A DNA stretch of 64,000 nucleotides from contig OX344749.2 in the NCBI GenBank assembly GCA_947034885.2, positions 14,957,501-15,021,500 on the forward strand, read 5' to 3'. This DNA is from Thuidium tamariscinum (Eukaryota; Streptophyta; Bryopsida; Hypnales; Thuidiaceae). How positions within the stretch are numbered: position 1 is the first letter of the stretch; each line of letters begins with the position of its first letter. The notes under the pieces are model-generated. The model saw only the letters and a list, made by a program, of their open reading frames with translations. It searched no databases and had not been told where the DNA came from. A program made the position numbers and the translations under genes. Shown piece after piece: positions 44,151-55,800 of this stretch.

Positions 44151-46224
44151 TTCCACGGTAAAGATTTAAAATTCAAAACTATATAGTGCAAAAAAATTAA
44201 GTGAAGAAGGTTCAAACTAAGTTGAATAATCTAGTCCCACAATGTACCCCAAATCATGTTTTCTTCACTTTAATAGAAATATCTTGCAATCTATGTGGTC
44301 AAAATTCTTGAAATTTAATCAAAAAGATTTCATATTGGTTAACTATAAGTTCCTATACTGAGTTTGATATTAGAGTGTATTCTTCTTGGATTACAATTGT
44401 GAGATTTTTTGCCTAATTGCATGTTAAATTAGTTTGTAGAAAAGTCCATTAAGAGAAGTAGTTCCTTGTCCTTGTTGTTTAAAACTAGATATTTAGAAAT
44501 TCATTGAGCATACAAGTTGAAATTGTTTTAATGTGATCAACATTATTAAACCAAATAAGAATATATTGAGTACAAATGAGAATGGTCAATTAGGTGCTAA
44601 ATGAATGCATATATTGTAGTCCTAATTGAAATTTATACATGATATTAGACCTAAATTTTGGTAGTTTTACATATTAGTTGTGTATGTGTTCAAGATGCAA
44701 GTGCAATTGTTGTAATTATTCCTACAAGAAGTAATTAAATAGTTTTATTTTGTACCCTATGAGTAGGTTCATCAATAAATAATTCAAAAAAAAGATGCCT
44801 AATTTTTTGGAAATTATCCTTTTACTTGCCTAATATTTAAAATTTTCATTTTATGAACAAATAACCTCTCTTCCTCTTTAAAACCATTAAATGAAGTATC
44901 TAAACCTAGCTACATGCCTATACTTTGTTCAATTATACATAGTTGCCTAAACAATAGTATAAATTAACCTTTAGTCCTATTGAACACTATTTTCCTACTT
45001 TAAATAAATATTTAATATAGATGTGATGAACCTACTAATAGAATACAATATCTAAGTTGGATTGGATTATGCCTATGCAAGCGATAGGAGGATGTTTGTC
45101 CTAAGTTGGAAAATGGATTGGCAAATAGGAGCAAAGACTAAATTGGTGTAGGGTTGGACAAAGGAGGATGTAGATTTGGTAGCAAAAGATTTCAAAATTC
45201 TTCCTACAATTCATGTCTTTTTGATACAAATTATACTAAAAGAATGATTTAATATGATAAAAGAATTTAGTGATATTATAATACAAAATGAACTATAGAA
45301 AAATGCTATGTCGCATGTATTATTAGAAATATAGTTTGTGTGATTTCTTATTTACATGTATTTCCAACATCTTTAATGCCTAAAGGACAAAATATCATTT
45401 TTTTGGCTATATGACATTTCTATTCATCCATCTATATATAGAATTATCATTTTCTTCTTTGAAATTTTTTCCATATTATATAATTGAGGAGGAGTATTAA
45501 GGTCCAACAAGTTTCATAACTTTTGACTTAATGGTTATCTAAAAATTACATTATATATATATGAATTTTTTTTATAATTTAGCTTGGGAGGCACAAGAAA
45601 ATGAGAACAATCACTTTTTTTTTAAATACTAATTTGAAACTTGTTTTATTGTTATATATTTATGAGAAAAGTTTTAAATCATTCCATTTTGATTTGTAAG
45701 ATGAAAATTATGAAGAGTTTTTAGTTTGCAAGCAATTATGGAATCTCTACACTAGAATAAATTTTGAAGTCCTTTATTTTAAGTCAATTCTTTGATATTT
45801 TTGGGAAAAAAATCATGGTATGTAGATTATTTATCACACATTAGAAAGTATTGTAACTACTTTAAGTGAGTAAAATTAGTAGTACTTGACTACAAATTTT
45901 TTTTTGAGCAATCTAGAAACAATTTGGGCCACAATAGGTATAATACTCCCAACAACACTTCAAAAATTCATAGCAAATTTATACTTTATTAAAAAAATTA
46001 TATTTTCAATTTCTCCCCTTGTTTCTCACATTTGTCTATAGGTGTGAAAAAATTTAAAAGTTTAGCAATGGCATGAGGGCAAACTCCTAAAACTAACTAC
46101 AATGAGTTGCTTCAACTTTAATAGGTGTTATAGTTCCTATCTATAACCTAAATGAGCTCTTACATGTCAAAATATATAAATGTTTTGAATCAAACTCTAT
46201 TCACTCATTCAAAGTATCTCCAAT
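44151..46224. other. AT-rich intergenic DNA
   Basis: No open frame, RNA gene or clear terminal repeat recognised. The sequence may be the remainder of nested family C elements. Confidence 0.4.
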
Positions 46225-46556
46225 GCAAAGATGGGTACTGATACCGGGTTTTCCTGATTAAGCCTGGTGGTTATTCAAAATGAGTCCGTCCCATAGGTTG
46301 AAGTTAGGTCTGGATAGATTGGACCGTGGTCAATTCGTCCATTGTGCAAAGTAACTACCAATTAGGGAATAACCACCATAACGGTGAAGCATCCCAGATA
46401 AAAGGGAAGAGGGGCAAGAGACACAGCAGGAGATGTAAGCTCAAAGAATTCATGAATAAAGTGACGGAATTTAAACGCATGATTCAGTACCTAGATAATA
46501 ACAATAAGGAGATTTTGAATTGGACAGAGGTAGACATTATTCATGTGACTTTTTAA
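46225..46556 (+). other. Isolated open frame in a block of normal composition
   Basis: A 330-bp block much less AT-rich than its surroundings. The plus frame 46326-46556 encodes a basic segment (KGKRGKRHSRRCKLKEFM) followed by a helix-prone stretch. GGTGGTTATTC (46266-46276) and GAATAACCACC (46368-46378) are inverted copies about 90 bp apart. It may be a captured gene or gag-like fragment; no family is recognised. Confidence 0.3.
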
Positions 46557-46929
46557 AAAACTTGACTCTATACAAAGCCAACAATCCAAACCTCAAATGG
46601 ACTTTTTAACATTATTAAAAGAAGAAGAGAAAAAATTTCTAAATTTTGTAATAGGCCTTTCATGCAAAAAAATGAGTTGCAATCTATTGGCATACTTATT
46701 ATAATTTGAAAAGGTATGACAATTATGACTTCACTTATTGTGAGCCAACTTCTAGACTCATTATATTTTGTCAAATTAAAAAATGGGATAGAAAATGGAA
46801 GGGTCAAGAAAAAAAACACTTATGGTAGAGGTATCCACAACTAAATAGCATCCCATCAACAATAAATAGGATACCCTATTTCAAACAAAAATTAGAATGG
46901 AGTTCTATTTTCTTTTTTGAATGCATCTT

Positions 46930-47160
46930 TTGTACTTTTTTAAGGTTTGGACATTAATGACACATAAGTGAGCAAGAAAGTAGGAAGCAATGAGTAGGAA
47001 AGTAGTTCTTAAATGATTGGAATTGGATGATTCTAGATGTTGGTCATAGGTCAAGCCCAACTTTTGCCTTTCAAAATTCATAATAATTTCAATTTAAGAG
47101 ATAAAATTACCAATTTTTTTGTAATTCCCATCATTTATTTTTGCAATCCATATTTATGAA
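46930..47160 (-). repeat. Dispersed repeat family P, copy 3
   Basis: On the minus strand this matches the middle of copies at 20.2 and 26.4 kb. On the plus strand the shared words include GACACATAAGTGAGCAAGAAAG-like, GATTGGAATTGGA and TTTGTAATTCCCATC-like, as also seen in copy 4. Confidence 0.5.
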
Positions 47161-47533
47161 CCTTTGAAATTTTTTTTTTGCCTTGCACTACCCTAGATCA
47201 TGTCCAAATGTGCTTATTTTATCAATCATGGGTACCTCTACTATATATTGGTTACATTAGGATATATTTTGTAGTTGCCCTATCATTATGTTATTGAAGT
47301 ATTGGATCCTTCTACATCGGAGCTACATTCATAGTAGTAAAAATGAAATGAAATCAATATACAAACCTTTTTTGCATCCAATATTCCTTAGCTATGGTAC
47401 ATTGACAAATAAATGGAAGCAAACCAAATGTTATGAACTATTTGTTCATTGTATCTATTATACTAAATAAATTCACAAATTCTTTTGCCAAAGAATGGCA
47501 AATGAAGAAATATTTCATAAACATTTTGGTCAC

Positions 47534-47551
47534 ATATATATATATATATAT
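47534..47551. repeat. AT dinucleotide repeat
   Basis: Nine AT units in a row. Confidence 0.9.
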
Positions 47552-47685
47552 GAGGTTTAAGCAAAATCACATAGCTCCTTATTGTAACCCCTAGGAAGGC
47601 TATTTTTTGCCCTCTTGGACGATGATCTATCTCTGTTAATTTCCTATACAATTCCATTGCTTCTTTATAATAAAATAATCCTTAA

Positions 47686-48595
47686 TTCCTAGAGGCCCAA
47701 GGCCATTTTCTTGTCAAAAAACATTGAAAATGCCATCTTTATTGCATTTATCCACCAAAAAAAACAATCCTCTTAAAAAAAATATAACCATAGGATCTCG
47801 TAATTTATTTGTTTGAGATCATGTGGTAAGAACTTCATAATATTTGACCATGAAAAACGAAAGTATTAGCATCCAAAGTTGAAATTCCTTTTTCCAAACA
47901 TTGATTTAAAATTTCAAATGACCTTAACCCCTATTTGTAGATTTTTTTTGCACTATAGACTTTGAATCAAAAAAGAAATTGGCTAATGAATTGAACTAAG
48001 AATCTAGAAAAAAAAATTCAAAATAGCATGCTTGGATTTCATTCTTTAAAAAATTGTTAAATAGAAATAGGTTCAAGATTTTTTTTTAAAAATAGATCAT
48101 TAATAATTCAAATATGAGATTGAAACATAGTAATTCCAATGGTGAGATTGTTGTAGCAAGCAAAATTAACCTTGCCAAGCAATTTTTTTGAAAAAGTGTG
48201 AAAATTGCATTCAAAAATAAATCCTATGTGTTATTTTTTCAACAAGGTGTTCAAATTGCTCAAACAATGAGGTTATTAATAGATTTCACATCACTTCATT
48301 AAATGGAATAAATCAAAGTTTCAAATTTAGACAAAAATTTATTATATAAGGAAAAAAAAAAATTTAATTTCAAGCATTTGTGGATTTATTTTTTGTTATT
48401 TGAATTAAAATTTGGGCTTTTTATAGTATTACTTTTGTTCCTAAGTAAAAAGTGGAATGAAAATTATATTCTTGCAAAGTTAATAAGTTTGTCTATTTTA
48501 TGAGAAAATTTCAAAACATTTCACTAAAAATTGAAGGCATAGGAACCTATCCAAAATCCATTTTGTATTCCTAGGGGATAATAGGCCTCTAGGAG
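47686..48595 (+). mobile_element. TTAA-associated element, family C, copy 2
   Basis: The left end TTAA-TTCCTAGAGGCCC (47682 on) and the right end read in reverse TTTA-CTCCTAGAGGCC (48599 back) form inverted termini of about 10 bp around a 910-bp non-coding interior. The target is TTAA on the left and one base off on the right. The interior aligns with 43605-44150 in inverse orientation, and more weakly with 49364-50060. Confidence 0.55.
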
Positions 48596-48599
48596 TAAA

Positions 48600-49363
48600 A
48601 AATTGTTGCCTCCATCCCACTAAAATCCTTTGAATGAGGTACAATCTAAAAGCTCTACTTATTGATTTCAATCATTGAATAAGTATTTGTAGGTTGAATA
48701 ACTTCATGGAGGCAAGCAAAGCAATCTAGGACCATTCCTTAGGATTAGCAAACTTGACCAAGCCCAAATGCAATACCTTCTATTTGTTGCTATATAAGAT
48801 AGTGGTATTAACGATGGGTCTAGTGTCCACTTAGGTGCTTTGAAGAGTGATTCATGAACGAAGCTAGATTCTTTGTTGCAGATATTTAGATTGAAGAACA
48901 TGTTTCTAGAATCCCATTGTTGCCACCAACCTTTAAACCATCTAGAATAATAGAGTTGGCAACAATCACAAACTATATCCAAATATGAGACCTTTTGTAC
49001 GAATTTTGGGTGCCTTAATAATAATGCCTAAACTAGAGACTTTGCATAGATGTGAGTAGTAAGTTACTAGTTTGTGAATGCATGTATTCTTGGCACAAAG
49101 ATTAAAAATATAGTTAATCTTTTAAAGGAAAGTTTTTTGGGTGTCTTTAGTGGGATAAAAAGAATAGTTACTTTTGAGCAAACTACATGGATGTTAAAAG
49201 TCTTAGAGTTTCCATTCGAGTTGTAGAAGATCTCTAAATATCACAAGTATACATTAACAAAATGTCCATAATACTCTAATATACTACAATTTATGCTAAA
49301 ACATGGTCATAAACTATTGTAAATTAATAAAGTTCACAAATACATTTTAGACAAATTTTTTAA
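48600..49363. other. Intergenic DNA without supported gene
   Basis: A minus frame at 48704-48982 (92 codons, Trp/Cys-containing) has no match that I can name and is not flanked by gene-like sequence. Confidence 0.35.
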
Positions 49364-50060
49364 ATCCCCGAGGTTCCAAGATTGTAATTCACCAAAAATC
49401 ACTTCAAAATTGTCATTTCTAGTCAAAACTACAAAGATGAAATATATTTTTTAAATTCAACTATAGAATCTTGCATTAGTCTTCTATGAGAATGTGTGCA
49501 AAAAATTTGACTTTGGAGATTGTTAGATATCAACATTCAATGTTAAAAAATAAATTCATTTTGGTAACTTGTCATATTAGATTTCAATATTTGAATCATC
49601 TTACCTTAAAATTTTAGAATCTAAGAGTATTAGGATAAAAATCATTATGTTAGATAATTGAGTTGACAATGTAGGAAGAAAAATTGTAAGAAAAATGTTC
49701 ATTCTGAACCATTTAAATTATCTTAAATAGAAGTAGGTAGTACTAGATGGAAGAGAAAACAAAATTGTTTATAGTTCTAAAGTGAAGATGAAACATGCTT
49801 GAAATCATAATGGAAATATTGTTGAAGCAAGAAATCTAAACTAATTTCTATTTCTTTAAAGGAAAATTGTGAAAATTGAACTAAGAAACAAATTCCATAT
49901 GTTACCTTTCCATGATGATGCCATGATTGCCTTAAAAATAAGATTCTTCAAATTTTTGACATTGCTAATCCAAATGAAATGAATAAAAGCTTTTCATGTA
50001 TATATAGAAGTGAAATTAATTTACATTCAGAAAAAATTTAAGAAAAAATTGCATGTAAGC
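49364..50060 (+). repeat. Diverged family C-like repeat, copy 3
   Basis: Starts near TTAA-ATCCCCGAGG and shares, in order with 47.7-48.3 kb, GAAACATG..., a GTTGWAGCAAG region, TTGTGAAAATTG and AAATYCYATRTGTTA-like words. The right end is not identified. Confidence 0.4.
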
Positions 50061-51029
50061 TTACAAAGTCTAACTGTTGGAAATTAAAGAATTCCTAGTT
50101 TCACATCTAAATTTGTATAAATGTAAAAAGTCTAGTATAAATGTGAATATGAAAAAGTCACTAAGAATGCATGAACCTTCAACATTATGCCGTGTTGTAT
50201 ACAAAATTTGTTGCAAGATGCACCATTGAACATACACTTAATTTGGTATATTATACCACCACCAAGTAAAACATTTTTCAAAGTTGAATGGTTTAATGTA
50301 ATTTACAATCCATTTTTGGGTTTGGGGTTTGAGCATGGACTAAAAAGTCAACTAACCAATGTGATTTTGGCTCACTTCAAAAAAGTCAGATTAACCTCAA
50401 AAGGACAAATCTAAGGAGTTTAAGAAAAGACAAGTGTTTCATTTTTTTCTTCTTACAAACACTATTTTCATTTTAATGACCACCATGCATTGCAAGCTTT
50501 ACTATGAATTGAAAAATGCTTTGAATGTTGTGAAATTTTATAAGTACATTTTCATCTCTTTCATCTTTCATTTAGCACAAAAAAATCATCATATCAAAAA
50601 ATTCTTACTAAGATCGAGGCTAACCTTCAAAGTGCACTACCATGTTGAATTTCATTGATCAAAATAAAACTTCAAATTTCAATATATTTCCTAAATTGTA
50701 CTTTTAAGTACTTTGAACTTTTTGGAAGAGTTCACTTTTAATGAAGACTTTAAGATCCTATCGTTACATTTTATCCAATCTCAAGAAAAAATGAGCAAAA
50801 AAATTGCTGAAGTTCTTGGTTATATTGGCCCATTTTAAAAGCACACACCCTTCTGGAAAATTACGATTAAGGTACACATAATAGGTGCAAACGAGCTAAT
50901 AGGTGCCACCCACACCAATTCCTTAGGTCCTTTTGGAGGTCCTTTTGAATTTTTTGTGGAATGTTTTATTCAAAAACTTCATCAATTTCATCAAAAGTGA
51001 TTCTAAAAATTATTCAAAGATGTTCAATT

Positions 51030-51215
51030 TTGTTAAAATGGCGGTATTCCAATAAAATGGCACGACATTCCGTTAAAATGGCACATTTTCTTCCTCTATC
51101 TCTAGGCCTCTATGTCAAAATGGCACTTGAAATTTGTCAAAGTGACACATGGAATATACCAAAATGGCACACGGAATATGTCAAAATGGCACTCAAAATA
51201 CCACCATTTCATCGA
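51030..51215 (+). repeat. Interspersed AAAATGGCAC words
   Basis: AAAATGGC recurs about seven times in 185 bp with irregular spacing of about 20-45 bases, often as CAAAATGGCAC preceded by TATGT or TATAC. The open frames at 50961-51318 come from these words (WH, KMA, KW) and are not genes. Confidence 0.6.
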
Positions 51216-51235
51216 AATTGACCACAAAGTTGTTA

Positions 51236-51966
51236 GGGGTCGTTGCAAGAAACACTTACCGGTTTTGGCTCAAAATGGCTCAAAATCAATGAGTCCTGTG
51301 AGTCCTATGACCCTTTGAAATAATTTTTTTTTAAATTGAAAAAAATATGGATAATTTGAAGAGCAATGAGAATATTATGTCTCTTGAAATTCAGACCTAA
51401 GAATTTTTTTTCTCTAAATGTTATAGACAATGGAAAATACAATGAAAATAACTCTTTTTTTACTAATTTGGTAAAAATAGTAAAAAAATTCAAAAAATAA
51501 AAATTCAAAAATCCATTTTTTCTTCAAGTAAAGGTCTTTCTTTTCCAGCAAATTTCATCTTTGGAAAAAATAAATTCTATTCTCTACACTTGCGCAAAGT
51601 CAGCCACTTTGATGACATGTGGAGGTTGAACAGTATAGTATTTTCAAAAAATCTCTTTGTGGTCTTGTGTAACTTTAGGTGAGGTCCTTGCATGCCAATT
51701 TTCAGCTCAAAATTTGCATTTTTGGGTCAAAAATAGTACTAAAAACCCCTAAATGGCCAAGGTAGACAGCCAATTGGAGGAAGTTTAAAAATAGTAAACT
51801 AATTTTTAAAAAAATGAAAAAATTACACAACATATAAAACTTTTGTATTCACCTTCATTCCAAATTTCAAGTTGATGAAAAAAATTATGCAAAAGTTATG
51901 AGCAAAAAACTACCTGTTGGAGGTCAAGGGGACAAAAAATAGGACAAGTGTTTCTTGCAATCACCC
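51236..51966. mobile_element. MITE with 3-bp TTA target duplication (PIF/Harbinger-like)
   Basis: The left end GGGGTCGTTGCAAGAAACAC (51236 on) and the right end read in reverse GGGTGATTGCAAGAAACACT (from 51966) form inverted termini of about 22 bp; GATTGCAAGAAACACTT differs at one base. Direct TTA copies flank it (51233-51235 and 51967-51969). The 731-bp interior is non-coding. Confidence 0.75.
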
Positions 51967-51969
51967 TTA

Positions 51970-53590
51970 GTAATGACAAATTTTATTCAAAACATCATAA
52001 ATTTCAATAGAAAATATTTTAAATCTTCTATTTTAAAATTCAATAAACGAATAAAAAACATTGGTTACATGTGCATTTTTGTATGTAATTAAGATAACAT
52101 GATGGCATTATAAACTATACAATGTTAAAACATAGAACTATAACATCTATGATTCATGAGGCATGAATTTTTAGGACAAATATATTCATATTTGAGCTTT
52201 ACAATCAATAATGGTCTATAAAAAAGAGTGGTTACAGCTTGAGTGGCTCCTATTACCTCATTTTGACCATAATGGAGTATCCCAAAACACACATCACTCC
52301 TTTTTGTACCACCTTTATATACCTCTAGAATCCAATAACTCCTAAAAATAATTGATGGAAGTTGAAGAGTTCTTTTAGGCAACCAAATGGTAAGTCAAAA
52401 ATATTTATGCTTCAAGGGTAGCCATTTAATAATTGGATACTATAACCAACCAAATGTTTTTTTTGACCAATAGGTGTATTCTTTATTTCTACAATGATTA
52501 GGAAAGTCATCTATTGACTACTTTTTGGCCTCTTAAGATAGGACCACCTATTTGCAACCCAAAATTTATATAAAGTAAGTTTGTTTATAACAAGCCAAAT
52601 ACCATCCGGCCCATTATAGGCAAAATTGTACTCATAGTATACATACCCAAATTTGAAATGTGCTTCACTAGAATATTTTTGTTTGTGATGGGTTGGCAAG
52701 CATTTCGCTTGTCATATGCTGGTTTACATTATATTCAACCTATACAATGCAATTATTTCCAACTAAGGCTAGAATAAATTTCCAACTAAAAGTTGGAATG
52801 TGTTTTTTTCTCCTTTTCAAGGTTAGTACCATTAAGGTCATGACACATGCTTGAAAGTAGAGAGCAAAAAAATAGGAAGTAGTGAGCAGGAGAGTAATTT
52901 ATGAATGATTGGAATTGGAAAAGTCTAAACATTAGCTGTGGATTCAAAGCACTTTGAGCCCCCCAAAATTGTAGTAATTTCAGCTTTGGAAATAAAATTA
53001 TGAAATTTTTTGCAGTCCCCATATTTACTATTCTTACACAAAGAAAATTTTGCATTGTGTCATACTACTCATAATCATCCCACAATCGTTGAAGTGATTG
53101 GGTATGGATGGTTCTAGCTTAGTTGAGTTATTTGTAAAGTCCCCCCCCCTTTGGGCATGACTTTTTTTGAAGTTGAAAAGGCAACTATAGTTGAAGTGTC
53201 AAACTTTTTTGCAAGACACTTATGTCATACGACTTCGAAAGTGGGGACTAAAATTTTGTAGGTACCATTTTGATGGAAAAATAAGTTTCATACCCACTTT
53301 TATTTTGACAGTTGATTTCAGCAAGTGTTCAGTTAGAGGTACACCTATAGGACGGTTCTAGTGGCCTAGGGAGCCAACACTTTGGAAATTTATAGAAATT
53401 ACATACTGATTCCGAAAATTTTAAATTTTTTTTTGAATATTCATGATTTTCACTTGCTAATACTAGAAAAATATCAATTTTAGAAAAACATGCCTCCAAC
53501 TATGCTGAATTCCTTAAATGGACGGTTTTAGGTGTTTTGCCCTTACAAATATTCAAAAACGAACATTGGAAGTCAACCTGCTTGAAAAGA
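51970..53590. other. Repeat-rich intergenic DNA
   Basis: Includes family P copy 4. Otherwise AT-rich with short frames only. A run of nine C bases lies at about 53143-53151. No gene supported. Confidence 0.4.
52790..53050 (-). repeat. Dispersed repeat family P, copy 4
   Basis: On the minus strand: AAATATGGGGACTGCAAAAAA-like, TTTATTTCCAAAGCTGAAATT-like, AATGTTTAGAC, CATGTGTCATGACCTTAATGG-like and CACATTCCAA follow in the same order as copies 1 and 2. Confidence 0.6.
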
Positions 53591-53599
53591 TCTTCCCTT

Positions 53600-55520
53600 T
53601 CCATCCTTGATTCTGAGGATGAATAGTTGCACTTCTGCCCTCACTGCTACGGAGCAAGATGTTCTCTCATTCATCGAGCGGAAAATGGGCCCGGCATTGT
53701 TTATGGGTTAAGTTTCCTGGGGCCGTGGTCCCATTATTCCGTCCACCTGAAGAGCGTCCTGCACAACGGAATAAATAATATAGATTCACGGCGTCGGTGC
53801 ATTCAATGCCTGGGCAGGTGTGTGACTGTGTGGGCGCGCAGAGGCCGAGGAACTCAAGTGTTTCCCAAAAGGCAGTCGCTTTCCTCCAGTAAGGGACTGC
53901 AACTGATCCGTGCCCGGCCTCAGATTTCCTTAGTTTAGTTTTTCTTTCCAGGGCCTGCGTGAAAGTCGCCGAAAGCAATCCCGAGGGTGGAGTGAAACGA
54001 AAGCTATAATTTACATCCATTGACAGCGATGTAGCTTGAATGAAACACTGATATTAAATGTTCATCTAAGCTGAGGATGAGGATATCCCCTCCAGCTTCA
54101 AGATTTTGTAGCAATTTTGGAAATTCATACGGCATCAAGAAGAAGGGAGAGTCGTTTGTCAAATCATTCTATCGAAATTTTGTTTGCATGGCTTTCGAGT
54201 GGAAATTCGCTCAAACAAGGAACTAATTTCAACCCCCTTTCGATCGTGTGCTGCAATTAAGATATCCTACACCATCCTCCGCTCCACCAGGGTTTTGAAG
54301 ACCAGGCCACATTGGCACAAAGGTCAGCTCAAATGGTGCTCTAACCGACCAGCAAACCTTCTTTGGTCCAACCAAATAAGATGGTTAGATAGTGACAAAC
54401 ATTAAGTTGCTCAATGAAGACAAGTTTCACTGCCGTAGCAAAATGTAATTGAAAAATAAAGTGCCAAGTTGAGATTGATTGATAATGTGGATCGATCGAG
54501 AGTTCTAACCATGGGTCTTGCTGTAGCATAGTAGTACTTTGATGTTTCTTGTGCTAGTGTTTTGAGATCTTATGCAAGACAATCAAAGGACTCACGAACA
54601 ATGTGGATATATCGGTACATTTGGAATTCTATTTTTCTATTGAATTTCCAGCTCCAGCAGACTGTGCCCGCAAGATATTCTTTTGGCACCTCACTCGGTA
54701 ACTTGCATTTGCCATCTTGCAAAACCAAAACGGAGTGATCGAGTGAGTGAGGCCGGGAATCCGGTTGCTTTCGAACATGACCGGCCTCCTGAATTGGCTC
54801 CTGCAAACGTGGTCACTGACTTGCAGATCTCATGTGTGCGCGCACAGATCTTCGCAAGTCACACAAGTGGGTCGAATTACAAAATATGAATTGAGCCTAA
54901 TTTAAGTACATAGAACCTTCTGTAAATTTGCAGTGAAATTTCTAAATTCTCTTCCACCATCACCGTTATCTCCCGACTTCCAGTCCTCAGGGCATGTCAA
55001 TGAACACAAGACAAGTGAGTGACTAGCTTGGAATCGAAATCAAAACTATAATGCGTTTAATTTATTCAAGATCGAGTCAAGAGAGTGAATGATGACCAAG
55101 TAGTTTGATGGATACAAGGCTGGCTTTTCAACAAAGGCTGTATTCTACCATCAATCATCAATCCATTTATCGATCGATCTATGCATGTATGCGTGTGCAT
55201 GTGTGCAACTATCAAATAGACACCTGCAATGGCAGATCGCAGTCTATGCATACATAGTCTTGAAAGTTTCTATCAATTGAGGGTGATTTCTTGTGAAATG
55301 AATTGCACACACCATTCTCCGACAGATCTAATGAAGGATCGAAGATCGAGCACCGTCCAGCAACAGCCAGGAATAGATAACGGAAGTTACGTTGCCTTTC
55401 CGCCACCGGCCATCAACGAGAATGCCGAATTGCAGATGCAGAATATTGTTATCCTGTGAAGCGTTCTCAACTTTGGTTCTTTTCCTCCAGAGGTGAATAA
55501 CAAGCCTCAAGAACAATTGC
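53600..55520. other. Island of genic base composition without recognised protein
   Basis: Sharp switch from AT-rich repeats to mixed, GC-containing unique sequence. Long frames occur on both strands over 53627-54020 (103 codons plus, 117 minus), but neither shows a known domain. The region could be a non-coding transcript, a distal exon or promoter of the downstream kinase gene, or the remnant of a gene. AATAAA-like and TATA-like words occur but are not informative. Confidence 0.35.
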
Positions 55521-55589
55521 ATATACTTTGATTTGTGGCATTGGGACCTATGGTGTGCAACGACATGAAAAACTCTAGTCTAATCTTAA

Positions 55590-55800
55590 ATGAATTTTTT
55601 TTTTTTTTTGTCACACTAAGATCTTTTGGACGGTGTCTTGCAATCACGTTCTTGGTACGATTGGAAACCTCTCTTAAAGGAGGGGTGCATAGACTTTGTT
55701 TTGTGATATTTGGACCTTTGGGGTGAAAGTTGTTGAGTTTCAAATTTCTTATGAAATTAGAAATTAGAAATTATTTTAATTTTAATATTGGTTGTAGCAA
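55590..55800 (+). repeat. Dispersed repeat family Q, single copy
   Basis: TTTTTTTGTCACACTAAGATCT, TTCTTGGTACGATTGGAAACCTCT, GGGGTGCATA, GGACCTTTGGGGTGAAAGTTG and TTAGAAATTAGAAA follow the same order as in the tandem pair at 39.5-39.84 kb. Confidence 0.6.

Noticed and set aside
53627..54020. Opposed 103- and 117-codon frames
   Set aside because: Frames open on both strands over the same bases point to composition effects. Neither shows a domain. Kept only as part of an unexplained island.
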